64,000 bases of DNA from NCBI GenBank assembly GCA_026874595.1, contig CM049320.1, positions 9,613,464-9,677,463 of the forward strand, given 5' to 3'. The notes below the pieces were generated by a model that worked only from the letters and a program-made list of their open reading frames with translations, did not search any database and was not told the DNA's origin. A program made the position numbers and the translations under genes. Origin of the DNA: Sipunculus nudus. Taxonomy: Eukaryota > Annelida > Sipuncula > Golfingiida > Sipunculidae. Position 1 is the first letter of the stretch; every line of letters starts with the position of its first letter. Below are positions 1 through 11,869 of the stretch, piece by piece.

Positions 1-164
1 GAGTGGTTACGGATATATACCTTGCTTATAAGATTCCAAGCAATAACTGCAAAAGTGCGGCTAGTAAAGTGACGACAAACAGACACAAACAAACAAGATG
101 ATGAGAGGGCACACGCTTGATGGAAAGGGAAATAAAATAGACAGACAAACAGACAGAAAGACGA

Positions 165-835
165 AAATGACAAAGTTAGAAAAAAATTCAAATTTCATGA
201 CATTTTCCCCAAAATGCGTACCTATGGTTACAGCAGAAGGAGCCAATTTTGTAGCATCTAGAAAGGCAACAGAATGAGAAATAAAATGAGCTACAGTTTG
301 AGTTGCTGCGATTATTATTGACGAATAGGTTTTTTGGTGATCCTGAACTTGACCTTTGACCGATCATGGCCAAAAACATTAGCCTGGTGTTTATTTAAAA
401 AAATGAAAAAAAAAAACTTCGAGATATTTAGAAATTACATAAAATATATCACTTTCAAAGCCATTCATAAAAAAAATCCAACCTCCAGGTCATATTAAAT
501 GAAATCTCAAAAAATTTCGTTTGACGAGAAATGTCACGAGATTCTACGAGACTTTCTATTGTTTAATAAACACCTTATAGAATACTATCTATGCAAGAAA
601 CCTGACGTCTCTAGCTTTAAAAATGACATTTCCCCCAAAATGCGTACCCATGGTTACAGCAAAATGAGGCAATTTTGTAACATCTAAAAAGGCATCAGAA
701 TGAGAAATAAAATGAGCTACAGTGTGAGTTGCTGCGATTATTATTGACGAAGATATGTAGAAATACCGTTTAAAGGTTTTTTGATGACCCTGAACTTGAC
801 CTTTGACGAATCATGGCCAAAAACAATAGGCTGGG
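165..835 (+). repeat. Two-unit tandem repeat, period about 426 bp
   Basis: The stretch from 207 ('ccccaaaatgcgtacc') onward recurs from 633, followed in both units by the same text ending in 'catggccaaaaaca'. The matched parts cover roughly 165-390 and 621-835, with 391-620 between them. Copy B holds the equivalents near 50,335-50,510 and 50,735-50,910. No coding potential is evident. Confidence 0.75.
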
Positions 836-913
836 AGGAGAACCGATTTTACACTTTTTTTCTATAACTTTCTATAAGAGCGATTGCTTCATAATTGTGG
901 CCTGTAGAGCATT

Positions 914-952
914 GACAAACAGACAAACAAACAAACAGACAAACAAACATAC
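914..952 (+). repeat. CAAA/CAGA simple repeat
   Basis: Low-complexity run of 'acaaacagacaaacaaac' type. The same motif follows 'gtgacgacaaacagac' near 72-95. Equivalent in copy B near 50,992-51,022. Confidence 0.8.
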
Positions 953-961
953 GCAACTGAC

Positions 962-1099
962 CAACATGCTTGCAGAAATCGAAGAGTTCCGGCAAGCAAC
1001 AAACATACGCGGGTGATCAACATACTTGCCGAATCTTTGACTCCGGCAAGCAACAAACATACTGAACTTATCAACATGCTTGCCGAAATCTTTGATTCG
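962..1099 (+). repeat. 54-56 bp minisatellite, 2.5 units
   Basis: Units start at 962, 1,018 and 1,072 with 'caacatgcttgc' or 'caacatacttgc', each containing 'ccggcaagcaacaaacatac'. The third unit is partial. Copy B carries the same array at 51,034-51,171 with identical spacing (56, 54). Confidence 0.85.
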
Positions 1100-1103
1100 T
1101 AGG

Positions 1104-1305
1104 TCACAAAATATAGATCACGATGACGTTATTTTGTGTTTCCAAGGAGATTTGCCCAGTACCTTCCAGGATGTACAGTTTCTATGTTTAACGGTTACGA
1201 TTTGTGCCCTGTTAACGGACGGACGGCCGGACAACCGGACGGACGCCGGGCTAGGAGTGATCACTAGCTCAGATGAAATATAGTCAGCTAAGCTAAAAAA
1301 GTACA
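1104..1305 (+). repeat. Dispersed repeat with AGCTCAGATGA tail
   Basis: Sequence beginning 'cacaaaatatagatcacg', followed by a stretch ending 'tccaaggagatttgcc', a GGAC-rich piece (1,215-1,245) and a tail 'agctcagatgaa'. The same series occurs at 24,405-24,590 and, shortened, at 51,176-51,310. It looks like the 3' part of an interspersed repeat family. It is non-coding. Confidence 0.7.
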
Positions 1306-3710
1306 TATGGTTTAGTGAAACCGTTAAAAATCCAGTCTTTTAATGCTCATTTGAAATTTGGGAAATATTTATTTCAGGTAAACAAATAAACAAATACCTC
1401 GATGTAATAAAGAAATGATAATGAAACGACACAACAGCAGGTAACACAACCATGTATTCATGTATGTTTTATACGAATATAAGCAGGTTTTATGTTCAAT
1501 ATTCCGCTGCATTTATTTACATTTGTACCTTGGCCACAGGATCCTTTTCTAGAATAATTTCCTTCTATTGTATGAATTACTACTGGTGCCACAGGTAGCT
1601 CGGACAGGAAACGACCAAAAAAACAATTTTTCAATATATTTTTCTATTATTTGCTTTTATTCATAAATAATTAATACAAAAGGTGTCCATTAGGATCAAT
1701 GTTTTATTTGCAACATTTTGGATTTTGTTTCATTTTTTATGTGTAAAATCAACAGAGTTATTTTTATTTATTTAATCACTTTTATGCCCATGTTTTCCCC
1801 TTAACTATCATGGAAACATGACAATAAATGTAGGACCATCTACTTTCAAGAGTTCAACCTTTCTTTGCTGTTAGTGGATGACTTAACAATACAAAAACAA
1901 ATTAATTTGTACAACCTTGTTATGGGTTTCGGTTATACCCCATGAAACCCCTCTCTGTCGCGTCTATTGAACTTTTTTCGCAGCACCAATGTAGAAATGA
2001 GCATGATTCAGCCAGAACACTGAACGCCTATTGTCAAGGGAGACTTTTAAATATGTGTTTGTTTTCATATTTTACTTTCTACTGTGAAGACTTAGGCTGA
2101 GAATACGTATTTTCAAAACTCTCAATGATCTTCGGTGAATATTTTGAGTTGGTGCTGTGATAGACGTTAAAAACGGTAAACGATAGTTGAGTCATATTTA
2201 GTTTAATTTTTTGTGGTTACTTTGACAGTGTAAAACATATCCCTAAAGTCTGCTAAGAGGGTACTTTTTACGATAATCCACGTCATACCACGTGATTAAT
2301 TTATTTTCTGTACGTTACAGATGCAAGTGGTATTCCTTGATGGTCTTGAACCTTTGATTAGGCTTCGTACTGCTACTTTTTGCATTTTCACCGCTTTAAA
2401 TAAGCTATCAGTATAATACATTTTAGCGTTGTTTATCAGTTAAGGGTACGTACAGACTTTACATTATCTTCTGCACTTTAACGTTCATTTTTTTATATTT
2501 TAAACTTATTTTTATCTTTATCCAACAAAGGTTCCTCACGTGCTAGTGCCATTAAGTGGGATTAGAATTTAGTTACCCTACCTTCAGAATGTCTTTACTT
2601 CAGTTTTTTATTTGCATGTAACTTTTACCCATTAAACTCAGTTGATGATTCTTCCGAAAGTAAATCGTCTTTACTACAGATAAAGAAAGGCATGCACACA
2701 CCGCCTGTTGTTCTTTTCGTTTATTTTATACAAATATTATATTATGTAGATATTCTACTTTATGATTGGAAAATGAATTCAAAGCGTCCTCCCAATTAAA
2801 AAAAATAAGTTGTTTCGATACATTTGTGTTTAACAGACCCGGATTCCTGTCAATAAAGCTATGACTTTTGTCTACTGGAAAAAAAAGTCTCATGCTTTGT
2901 GTTTATTCAGATATATCTGAAAATTTTCAAAGCTACAGAGGAAATGAAGCATATATATGACGATATGGTTAACGAATCGATGGATCGTTTTTATAGCGAC
3001 AAAACAGATATGTTACTCATCGCTGTCATGACCATTTCAAGAAAAAAAATGTTTCTTTGATTTACCTGTCATATTCCTTCGACCTCCAGTCAAAGTAAAC
3101 GGTATCTTGACCTTCAAGCAACCATCACACCGCCTTCCCCCGACAAAAAAAGAGCAAATTTCACGAAAAAATGTTCTTATGGTAAAAGCACCTAACATTA
3201 CCATTTCCTATTGAGATTTACGCACATAGAGGAATCCTCATGTGTGTTAATGTTTTATAATATAATATAGTTTTTTTTACGAAATGCCCTTATTATTACC
3301 AATGGAAAAGAGTTCCGGGAAAGGTATTCGGAGAATTTGCCTAAACTCAGTGTTTTTTTTTATCTTTCATCCTCCATTAACACCTAGTGTTCATGACTAG
3401 AAAACATTTTAATAAAGGCTGTCATAAATTATGTTATGGCTACACATGTTGGCTGCCAATATGCCTGCCGAAACCTTTCTTTCTGGCTGGCAACAAGCGA
3501 GACTACCAGAGGTCTTGCTCTTGCTGCAAGTAGGAGTAAGGCGGCCAAAGATACAAACATTGGGCTGATAGACAAACAAAGGAACATCAGGAATTGTTCA
3601 TAGAATAAACTATATTCTTTGTCAAGCAGAAACAATTGAATGTTTATGTAGTCATGCTGACTTTCAAAAGTTATATTTCAAAGAGTATGGGAACCCTAAT
3701 AAAATAAGGT
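1306..3710. other. No gene seen; duplicated non-coding DNA
   Basis: AT-rich stretch matched along its length by copy B (51,310-53,730). Parts of it (1,620-1,770; 2,215-3,450) are also related to 10,985-11,215 and to 29,885-30,420, so it contains older dispersed repeats. No open frame here is preserved in both copies: the 100-codon frame seen in copy B at 52,890-53,192 is broken at the matching place here. Confidence 0.6.
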
Positions 3711-3734
3711 ACATATATCTATATTAAATCGATC

Positions 3735-4160
3735 ATTCACATGTTTCCTTTGCATTGTCACATCTTCTATCGCATTAAGATCATCTGCATTGTCGTGGAG
3801 AATATTAAACAAATCCTTGTTTATTTCCCGAAATGTTTCTTCATCTCAGTAAATGAATATTTATTGTCCACAACCTTAGTCTGCACAACACCACCTGGTC
3901 TAATTTTTCTAATCTCCGCGCACAGGTCTCGATCACTACTATTAGAAAGCTATTCTGCTATCCTTGGTTTTCGTAAAATATCCTCATTTTCTTTTTGCAT
4001 CACGGCCCGATGACAGTGGGCTCGAGTTCTACGCCTTGTAGTGGCTAGATGTCGAACAGTTGGACGATCATTTTGGATCCAAAGCCATTGCCAGAAAAAT
4101 GTTTGTTCTTTAAAGGGCTTAACATGCTCCGACCAGGTGTAATATTTGCTTATGTTTACA
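3735..4160 (-). mobile_element. LINE remnant, inverted 5' segment (linker before RT)
   Basis: Read on the minus strand, the segment gives stretches typical of the region between endonuclease and reverse transcriptase in animal LINEs, such as 'FWQWLWIQNDRPTVRHLA', 'TRRRTRAHCHRAV' and, after a frameshift, 'DLFNILHDNADDLNAIED'. The reverse transcriptase of what seems to be the same element lies next to it on the plus strand (4,270 onward). The most upstream part of the linker abuts the junction, which is the arrangement expected of a 5' inversion made during target-primed insertion. Stops and frameshifts make it non-functional. The clade is not assigned. Confidence 0.6.
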
Positions 4161-4224
4161 TCTAGGTGTTTTTTTTAAGTTGTGAAATATATCCTCATTA
4201 CAGTTTGCATTTAAAAAGGGCCAC

Positions 4225-5205
4225 TTAACTAACATGTGCACAGTACTCCTAAGGACACAGTAGGACATTATATATTGAATGGTTCACCAGCGTATTCTTT
4301 TTTTGTTGATGCATCTCGTGCATTTGACAAAGTCAAAATTCCTAAGTTGCTCGGAATGTTATTGGAACGAAATAATCAGCCTTCTATCATGAGGGTCCTA
4401 ATTGATATTTAAAAGACGCCTGTTATCAAAACTTAATGGGATGGAGTTGAATCAAAGGAGTTTGGAGCACGTAATTGGGTGCGGCAAGAGGAGTCTTGTC
4501 TCATATTCTATTTACTATATATAAAGTGGAAATACTTAATCGGCTTAAAAATAAAGGTAGTGGATGTTATGCCGGTAGCCATTATGTTAATAAATCAGGC
4601 CTTGCTGATGATATCACATTGCTAAGACCCAGAAGATCAGGCCCTCAGGAAATGTTGAAAGAATGAAAACGTTTGTCATAGAACCTTTTGCTAAAGAAAA
4701 CAAAATGTGTCCTGTCCGAAAAGGGTTCAGCAGTTAAACCAGAGAACGTATGGTGTTCCTTTAAAATGGGAAGAATCTGTGCATTACCTAAGAAATAAAG
4801 TAAGCTCAGACGTATCAGATAATCATGTTATGAAATGAATAAAAGGAATACATTTATCTCAAGCATTAATCTTCTGATGACTTACATTAGGTATCTGTCG
4901 ACGAGGGTTGTAAATAAGTTATTTCATTCCTTTTGCTGTTCATTCTATGGCTGTTAGTCCTTGATATTACAGCATAAATCAATAGAAAGATTATTTCCAT
5001 CTTAACAAGGCTTTGCGTCATATTTGGCATTTGTCAAATAACTCACACAGGAGTATTGTTCATGGTCTTGCAGGGTCCTTTTCCCTGATTAATATATTCA
5101 TTGCACGCTTTTTCACATGTTTATGCACTGTGTATACTGTTGAAAAAACAGAGCTAAGTATACATCTGAAGGTGTACAATCTAAGATATTTAAAACAATG
5201 AAGAA
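4225..5205 (+). mobile_element. LINE remnant, reverse transcriptase and C-terminal part
   Basis: Plus-strand frames give RT motif A ('FFVDASRAFDKV', about 4,296-4,335). A broken stretch then resembles the usual 'NGVRQGGVLSP' region (near 4,470-4,500). Next comes 'ILFTIYKVEILNRLKNKG' and the motif C region, where 'YADD' is changed to 'LADD' (about 4,603-4,615), followed by 'ITLLRPRRSG'. The 5,013-5,200 frame ('RHIWHLSNNSHR') fits the domain after the RT. There are several stops (for example after 'RVLIDI') and the element is dead. The same remnant, with the same inversion, sits in copy B. Confidence 0.75.
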
Positions 5206-6430
5206 TTTCCCTCACAGATAATAGTAATTTACATAAAATATATTAATTTCGAAATCATATGTATAAAATTATGACCTGTAGATTGTTATTAAAAAATCTC
5301 AAACGATCTGCTTATACGGGACATATGGGGGATTTTGCGAGACTATGGGTGGAGTCATGAATAAAGATTTAAATGTATTTGATGTAAAACATGTGGACTT
5401 CCCTTGATTTAAAAAATGGCAAAGTTTGAAAAAAAATATTAAATAGATCGCTCCGAAACTCTGGTCTGCAGAGTGAGTACAAACAAACATACGGAAATGA
5501 CCAGTGCAAGCAAAAACTGACATGGGAGCGACCAGGAAAATATAATGCCACAGACTGTTATAACAATAAAACTCATAATATTAATTAAAATAAGTCTAAA
5601 AGATAGGAACATTTATAAATTAGGAAGGGAGGAACTCTTTAAATTTAATTAAGGCAGGACCGTCGTTTATTAACTTTATGATTTTCATAGGGGGGGGGGT
5701 AGGGGTAGTAGCACTCTTAGTTAATTTAATTTGAAATATATTTGTTAAAAGATGAATCCGGTGTTATTATGACTGTTTAGCCAAATCTTAATAAATCAAT
5801 TACCCACACAACACTCGTTCTAAGAGGGAATGTACTAACAGTGGCAGTTTGAAGTTATATCGCAGACCCTGCAGTGACTGTCAGATGTGTAGGCTTAACA
5901 GAGTAGCAAATGAATCGCTAACAGTCGAAGGAGCAGATCGATTTGAACAGGCTTATCTCTTTTACTTGGTCTTGGCCTAACAACATTAATAATTGAGTAC
6001 TCAGACGCAATAATCATGCTATTTACCGGCTGAAATGTCCTGTTTCTATCGTTGAAGGTGTCGTCGTGTCAAAGCGATGAATGTTTGGTGCATGGCGAGA
6101 CTGCCCTTGCCCTGACTTAAATCTATAATAATAGCTACCTGATATTGTCTGTTATTGTTATAATTGCACAAGTGCTTCTAACTATATACACCTGGAAATA
6201 TTAAACTTAAATATCAGCTTCAATTAAAATATTAGAGAAATGTAGTTTACAAACAAGTTAACGTAACATCATCATGAGCCAAAGTCAAGTATCATGGATG
6301 AGGAACGGAGCAAAGCAATAATACGTCAACAGGATTCAAGCGAGGCTTCAGTAGTGATATTTGAACATTTTGGAAAAACAGATTAAAAATCCTGAATGCG
6401 AACTCAGTTTGTATTACGCCGACGAAAAGG
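5206..6430. other. No gene seen
   Basis: Duplicated AT-rich DNA. It holds a poly-G tract near 5,690 and sequence related to 6,600-6,690 ('ataatcatgc' context near 6,010). No supported coding frame. Confidence 0.5.
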
Positions 6431-6433
6431 ATA

Positions 6434-6437
6434 AATA

Positions 6438-6484
<47 letters not shown>

Positions 6485-6500
6485 GCATATATATATATAC
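6434..6500. repeat. (TA)n microsatellite
   Basis: Alternating TA with a few interruptions (TG, CG). The copy B equivalent is 56,507-56,566 and is of different length. Tyr/Ile-repeat frames over it are artefacts. Confidence 0.95.
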
Positions 6501-6504
6501 TCAT

Positions 6505-6910
6505 TGCCATTTTATTGAGACAAGAGTGCAAAATGAATGCAGACGACGGCGCTACCTTAAGAGGACGTTGAACATCGCGTATCCGATTATGCATGAATCT
6601 CAAACTCTATTAATTGTTCTTGACCTAACGACACTAATTTATTAGCACAAAAATACGATAATCATGCCAATTATCGACTCCATTTTCAAGTATATATGGT
6701 GGTAATTTTATGCATATTTTGCTCGCCTTGTATTGAGAGAACGAGAGAGAAAGAGAGCGTTATATAGGAAAGATTATAAAGGAATTGTCAATAAAACGAC
6801 TAATTGGCATTTTATTTTCACAAGAGTTGCAAATGAATGCAGACGACGGCGCTATCTTACCAGAATGTTGGACACTGCGTATGCGACAGAGAACAATCTC
6901 AGACTTTAGT
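6505..6910 (+). repeat. Direct repeat pair, about 110 bp, 300 bp apart
   Basis: 'aatgaatgcagacgacggcg' with flanking similar sequence occurs near 6,532 and again near 6,831, each preceded by 'cattttatt' and followed by related text. Both units are present in copy B (near 56,598 and 56,900). Confidence 0.75.
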
Positions 6911-7139
6911 CATACCAACTTTGTAAACCTCTCGCTCACCCGAGGAAGTAATGCTATGCTTGCGAGTCAGTTATGGTCATTTAGCTAATTAAAGTAAAAA
7001 AAAAAAATGATATCGTTTAAATGCTTTCATTACATTTAAAATTTAAACAAATTTTAAAAGTTTTTTATGACTGACCTGATCTGTCCAAAACGACACTGTA
7101 CGCTGCCAATGGGTTTGCGAATTCTGTGAACAATAAATG

Positions 7140-7182
7140 GATATAAATATATATAAATATATACATATATATATATATATTC
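7140..7182. repeat. (TA)n-rich microsatellite
   Basis: 'atataaatatatata' type repeat after 'gaacaataaatgg'. Expanded in copy B (57,214-57,266). Confidence 0.85.
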
Positions 7183-7593
7183 AAATAAACATATGTTTAT
7201 ATAAATAAATTTTGTCAGCGTTTTTCACTTCTACGTAGGTTTGTACACAATTTTGTTTATACAATTTCAATTAGACAATCTTACCTAATCAGTACAGCAA
7301 CGAAGTAGTAAAATGTCTGACAAAATTTGATTCCTCTATATTTATATAACTATTAAACTGTGATGATACACCATAGAGCACTCTTGCAGTTGTGTATTGC
7401 AGGATACAAGTAGAATAATCTCTATATTAATATATATTCATATATATTTAAAGTGCAACAAGATATCTTATCAATAATTATAGCTTCCTTCTGACAATAT
7501 CACAAACGAATACCAACCATTTCTGTGCGTTGTGTCTTTATTGGGTAGTACCATTAAATGAGATACGCTTTGTAACTCTGTAAAGGGAAGCTT

Positions 7594-7807
7594 TGTTATC
7601 TCATTTATAAGCATTAAGATATTTGGTCATTTGTACTATTGTATAAGCATATTGATAAGATCTTCGCTATGTTATTTGTGTAGATGTTGCTCAACGATAT
7701 TGTTATCTAATTTATTAGCATTAAGATATTTGGTCATTTGTTGTATTGTATAAGCATATTGATAAGATCTTCGCTATGACAGTTGTGTCGATGTTGCTCA
7801 ATGATAT
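7594..7807 (+). repeat. 107-bp tandem duplication
   Basis: Two units starting at 7,594 and 7,701 with 'tgttatct', each containing 'gcattaagatatttggtcat' and 'agatcttcgctatg'. Copy B has the same pair at 57,653 and 57,760, so the local duplication is older than the block duplication. Diverged relative at 18,100-18,230. Confidence 0.9.
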
Positions 7808-8299
7808 TGTATGGTTACACACATATAGCAAACAGGAAATTCGACGTAATAATTACATCATTGGAAAAAATTGATTTAATAACATGTATTATATACATAG
7901 AATTATAACAATCATTTTTGTTTGAGTAATCATTTTATGCAAACAATGATAGGAACCAAGGTCGCCAGGAAATCACAGAGATCCTCTGCTAGGACGTCGC
8001 ATTGACCCACCTTCCACTTAACAGAAAATCAATAGGCTCGCCAAGCTCCTCATCCCCAGTATAAACACGGCAAAATCAATGCACTAACCTAACCAATAAC
8101 ACCACTTTTTCTAGCGAAACTGCACCGAACCAGATAGTGAATGATATAAGGTATTTCTTGTACAAGAACCCTTTTAAAAATAATTATTCCTTCTTTGACC
8201 CAGCAACCCACCCCCACCCCCCCACACACACACCTAGGATTCAATTTTCAAGGTTCTTTTAAACGGTTTGGTTTACGGGCTTACGCTCACACACACCCT

Positions 8300-9195
8300 C
8301 ATAATATGAAAAAGCCCTGAGTAACAGTGACGAATGAAAGGGTGATATTTGTTTGATGGTGGATTTTCGAAATTAATTTAAAGAAAACACGAGTACAACT
8401 CGTAAATTCTGTATAGTCTGTTTGAAAGAATTGATAGTTGCAGTTCAAGCGTTAAAATTCTTAACTTGCCGATGCCAGACAGCTTGAAAATAATTGTATA
8501 GTCAAGCAACTGCTGGAGTACATCTATTTATTTATCTATTCATTTATTCTTTTTTTTTAGGGGGGGGGGGGTCACTTTTATATAGCTCGCAAGAACTACC
8601 ATTTTTTATTTCAGTTCTGTAAATATTATGTCTAACCACGCTAACAGAAAATATTATGGAACTTGGACATGGACTTTTTAGTTCATCATGAAGATTTAGT
8701 TACTGCTACGTTCCTTTATGCTTAAAGAAAGCAGCATTTCTTCGAAAAAGAGCTTACCTGTTATCCATACTCAACCCCATATTCAATATGAAACAAAACC
8801 ATTCTAAAGAAAAGCACTTACCTTAAGAAGTTACTGTTTTACATATCTTGTCATTTAATCTATATTGTTTGCCTATTTGTATTCATTTCATGCTCCTGGA
8901 AGGTGCCTCTGATTTTTTCTTCAGCTTTTTACCTCTAGATCATGTGTTTTTTATATGTGGATATTTTACACACTAAAATAAGCTTTGTTTGTTCAAAAGT
9001 GCATATGACATATTTTAACCCTCGTAATTGAGTAATTACAAATGAAAAAAGTGTGGCGCTGGTCAAACAACAACATTAGGAAAGGTTATATGAATCAATA
9101 TGGCGTTGTTGATATGGTATTTTTGACATGGCATAATTCATAGCGTCTACTATGTAGGGTTACAATGTTCTTTACGCTAGAATGGGAGATCTGGT
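8300..9195. other. No gene seen
   Basis: Duplicated AT-rich sequence with a poly-G tract near 8,560. No frame is preserved between the two copies. Confidence 0.5.
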
Positions 9196-9196
9196 G

Positions 9197-9198
<2 letters not shown>

Positions 9199-9287
<89 letters not shown>

Positions 9288-9290
9288 TAT
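9199..9290. repeat. (TA)n microsatellite, left of the hairpin
   Basis: About 90 bp of nearly pure TA that ends exactly at the left arm of the 92-bp inverted repeat. Copy B equivalent 59,225-59,295. Confidence 0.95.
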
Positions 9291-9382
9291 ATAGATGGAA
9301 AGGGTTTACACAGAAAAGTGGTTCACTGAGAAATATCCCATTGGCAGTGAACCACTTTTCTGTGTATACCCTTTCCATCTAT
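9291..9382. repeat. 92-bp palindromic hairpin inside TA arrays
   Basis: Left arm 9,291-9,328 (begins 'atagatggaaaggg') and right arm 9,345-9,382 are 38-nt inverted repeats with one mismatch, separated by a 16-nt loop. TA arrays lie on both sides. In copy B (59,296-59,387) the hairpin keeps its length and loop size. There it has three substitutions in the stem, all of which would be G.U wobble pairs on one strand or the other. It could be a tiny TA-targeting MITE or a transcribed hairpin. Confidence 0.9.
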
Positions 9383-9413
9383 AAAATAATGAACCAGCAT
9401 GGCTATTCATACA

Positions 9414-9462
9414 TCTATATATATATGGCTTTTCATACATATATATATATATATATATATAA

Positions 9463-9537
<75 letters not shown>
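9414..9537. repeat. (TA)n microsatellite, right of the hairpin
   Basis: TA array broken by 'ggcttttcatac', then long pure TA up to 9,537. Much shorter in copy B (59,415-59,487). Confidence 0.95.
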
Positions 9538-9541
<4 letters not shown>

Positions 9542-9813
9542 CACAACACAACTGGATGCGAAGCCGACGTATGTCACCTATGGCATACGTTTTGCAGTAT
9601 TCAGTTATTTTTCTCAGTTTGACCGAGGATTGCTGGAATCGTCTGTGTAATGTTTTGCCAATCCAATTTTCACATTTTTACAGCATGGTTTTGCTTTTCA
9701 TTCCTTCAAACGAGGGACACACATATGATCATTATTTTTCTTTGTCAACTACTAGTACAGCTTGTTCGGATGTATTTTGTCACCTCAACAACCCGGATCT
9801 AGATAATCTTTGA
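9538..9813 (+). CDS. Unrecognised 91-codon frame next to TA array
   Basis: Open frame beginning right after the TA array and ending with the stop at 9,811-9,813. Copy B has the related frame ending at 59,765 with the same last ten residues ('[10 protein letters not shown]'). Many differences between the copies change the amino acid, which does not look like a protein under selection. No motif or family is recognised, and a chance frame in conserved duplicated DNA is the simpler reading. Confidence 0.15.
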
Positions 9814-9819
9814 TTAAAT

Positions 9820-10980
9820 TCACATAGAATCGATAAATCAAGAATTTTCAATTTTTTAGGTCACCGTAACTCGACCAGTAATTGGCTAGTGTCCTAATTC
9901 GACTACTATTTGTAGGATAAACTTGGTTGCCTGTCTTCTACCTCCACGCTGACTAACATTCTCACTACGGCTATTTTGAGACAAGAAAGGACACATTTGT
10001 AATTCTGAATTCACTTATCAGTGAAACTCCTCCTTTGAAGTTATATATATATTCTCTACTTTTTTGGCTGAACTCTAATTAAAGACTGAAAAAAAATTCT
10101 TCTCTCTGCAAATCCTACGTTTGTTTATCTGAATGGGTGATTTTATTCACCGCCTTGTAACCAGATTGTATATTACCCCCCCCCCCCCCCTTCGCTTTTC
10201 AGTAATCCCTTCGTGTTCGTCCGAGATTTTTTTCTACACTATTAGGTAAATAGATTGAATCCCGTTCCCAAAGAAAAATATATCCTTTTCCTTTATTTTT
10301 CTTTATTATTTCTTTTTCTTTTTTTTTAAATGTAACCTTTGTGCCTGTGCTTTGATGTAAAGTAAATTCTAATATGCCATTCATCCATTTAATATGAATC
10401 TGATGTGTTCAAATTATTTATTAAAAAATGAAGTAGTGAGTACCTAAAACTTAGATATCCAACAATCACTGATTCTGCTCAGGCCATTTATATACAGTTT
10501 AGTTTATTCCAATTAATTAGAATCATAAGCAATTTTACTTTTTTTGTGCTTCATTGCTTGTATTTATTGTTTATTGTGATTCTTCTCATTATTGAAAATT
10601 AATAAAAAATCACCTGTGCTTGCTACACTATAATGTTAAGTGCAGATTATTGTAAATGAAAAACTTGGTATGTATCTCTATCCTAAGATGTATTGGCATT
10701 TTCATTTAAATGCAGAGCTGAAAACAGTTATAGTGTGCCATATCATTATAAAAAAACAGGGCCATGTAATTATTATTCAATAATATTATTTTCAGCAGCT
10801 ACACCTAAATTATGCATTAAACTAAAGACAAATATAATAAATGTTATAAAAATATTAACGAGCCAAGGCAATTTTTATTTTAAATATACTTTTGCATTTA
10901 ATAATACATATGACATTTGAAACAGCCGGAATAAATTTTAAGCAATTAAAATTAAATTGATTGGAAATGACCACAAATCA
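9820..10980. other. No gene seen
   Basis: Duplicated AT-rich DNA with a poly-C tract at about 10,177-10,190 and a pyrimidine-rich stretch. Short frames here are not supported. Confidence 0.5.
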
Positions 10981-10984
10981 AATT

Positions 10985-11860
10985 TTTCAGAACAATTTTC
11001 TTTTATTTGCTTTAGTTGATAAATAATTAATACAATGTACAAAGGTACCCATTAAGAGCTATATTTTATTTGCCACATTTTGGATTTTGTTTCAATTTTA
11101 TGTGTAAAATCAACATATTTTTTGTTCATCTTTCATCCTTCATTAACACCAGGCGTTCATGACTAGAAAACATTTTAATAAAGGTTGTCATAAATTATGT
11201 TATGGCTACACTTATTGAAACTATACTATTTTTCATCTTACATGAAACAATATTTGTCCTGTCTGCAAAATAAACATATTCTTTTTAAATGACATACTAT
11301 AGTAAAGTCTATGATGATTAAATGAAACAGTTGAAACTCAACAGTCACTTAATTTTTTTTCAATATCAGATGCATCATCCGGTGATAATTATGAAAATAT
11401 AATGATACTATGAATGTTCTTGATGATAAAATTATCTTACTATAAAGCGCTATTAAAACTCTTGGGGATAACGGTACGTTGACCCCCCCCCCCCCCAACC
11501 CCCCACCCCCTTTCCTGAAAAACAAGGTAAAAAAAGGTGAAGGGGACCTCCCCATCTAGTCCCTTTTAAAAAGGCTAAAGTTGGATTCAGTACAAAATAC
11601 AGGAAAAAACGTCCTCAGCTCAATTAGCAATCAAATATTTGTTAATATAATTTCCTAACTGACAATGGTGAACAGGGATGATACATTATCTTTAAATTGA
11701 AACGTGATATTTTGATTTTACAAAACCCTTAAAACCAAGATTGGTTCTGACTTTTTTTTAAGTTTGATATTTGACTGGGACATTGGTAAGCTTGCAAAAA
11801 AATCAACATCCTGAATCTATTTTTTGCTGTCCCAGGTCTTGGCCACCGAGCAGCAAAAGC
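10985..11860 (+). repeat. Dispersed repeat shared with 29.9-31.1 kb and 1.6-3.4 kb
   Basis: 10,985-11,120 resembles 1,620-1,770. 11,128-11,215 resembles 3,355-3,450 ('aaaacattttaataaaggct' or '-ggtt' context). 11,215-11,860 resembles 30,420-31,080. The family ends near 'tcttggccaccgagc'. A poly-C run lies at about 11,484-11,496. Confidence 0.7.
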
Positions 11861-11869
11861 AACACGGCA

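Noticed and set aside
872..1107. Overlapping frames rich in 'CLFVCLFVCL' and 'SASMLI' (also 48,132-48,420 and 50,889-51,179)
   Set aside because: They are translations of CAAA/CAGA simple repeats and of the 54-56 bp minisatellite.
9182..9650. Long Ile/Tyr-repeat open frames over TA arrays (also at 6.3-6.6, 17.6-18.0, 56.4, 57.1 and 59.3 kb)
   Set aside because: Alternating TA has no stop in these frames; both strands are open at once and the array length differs between copies. They are artefacts.
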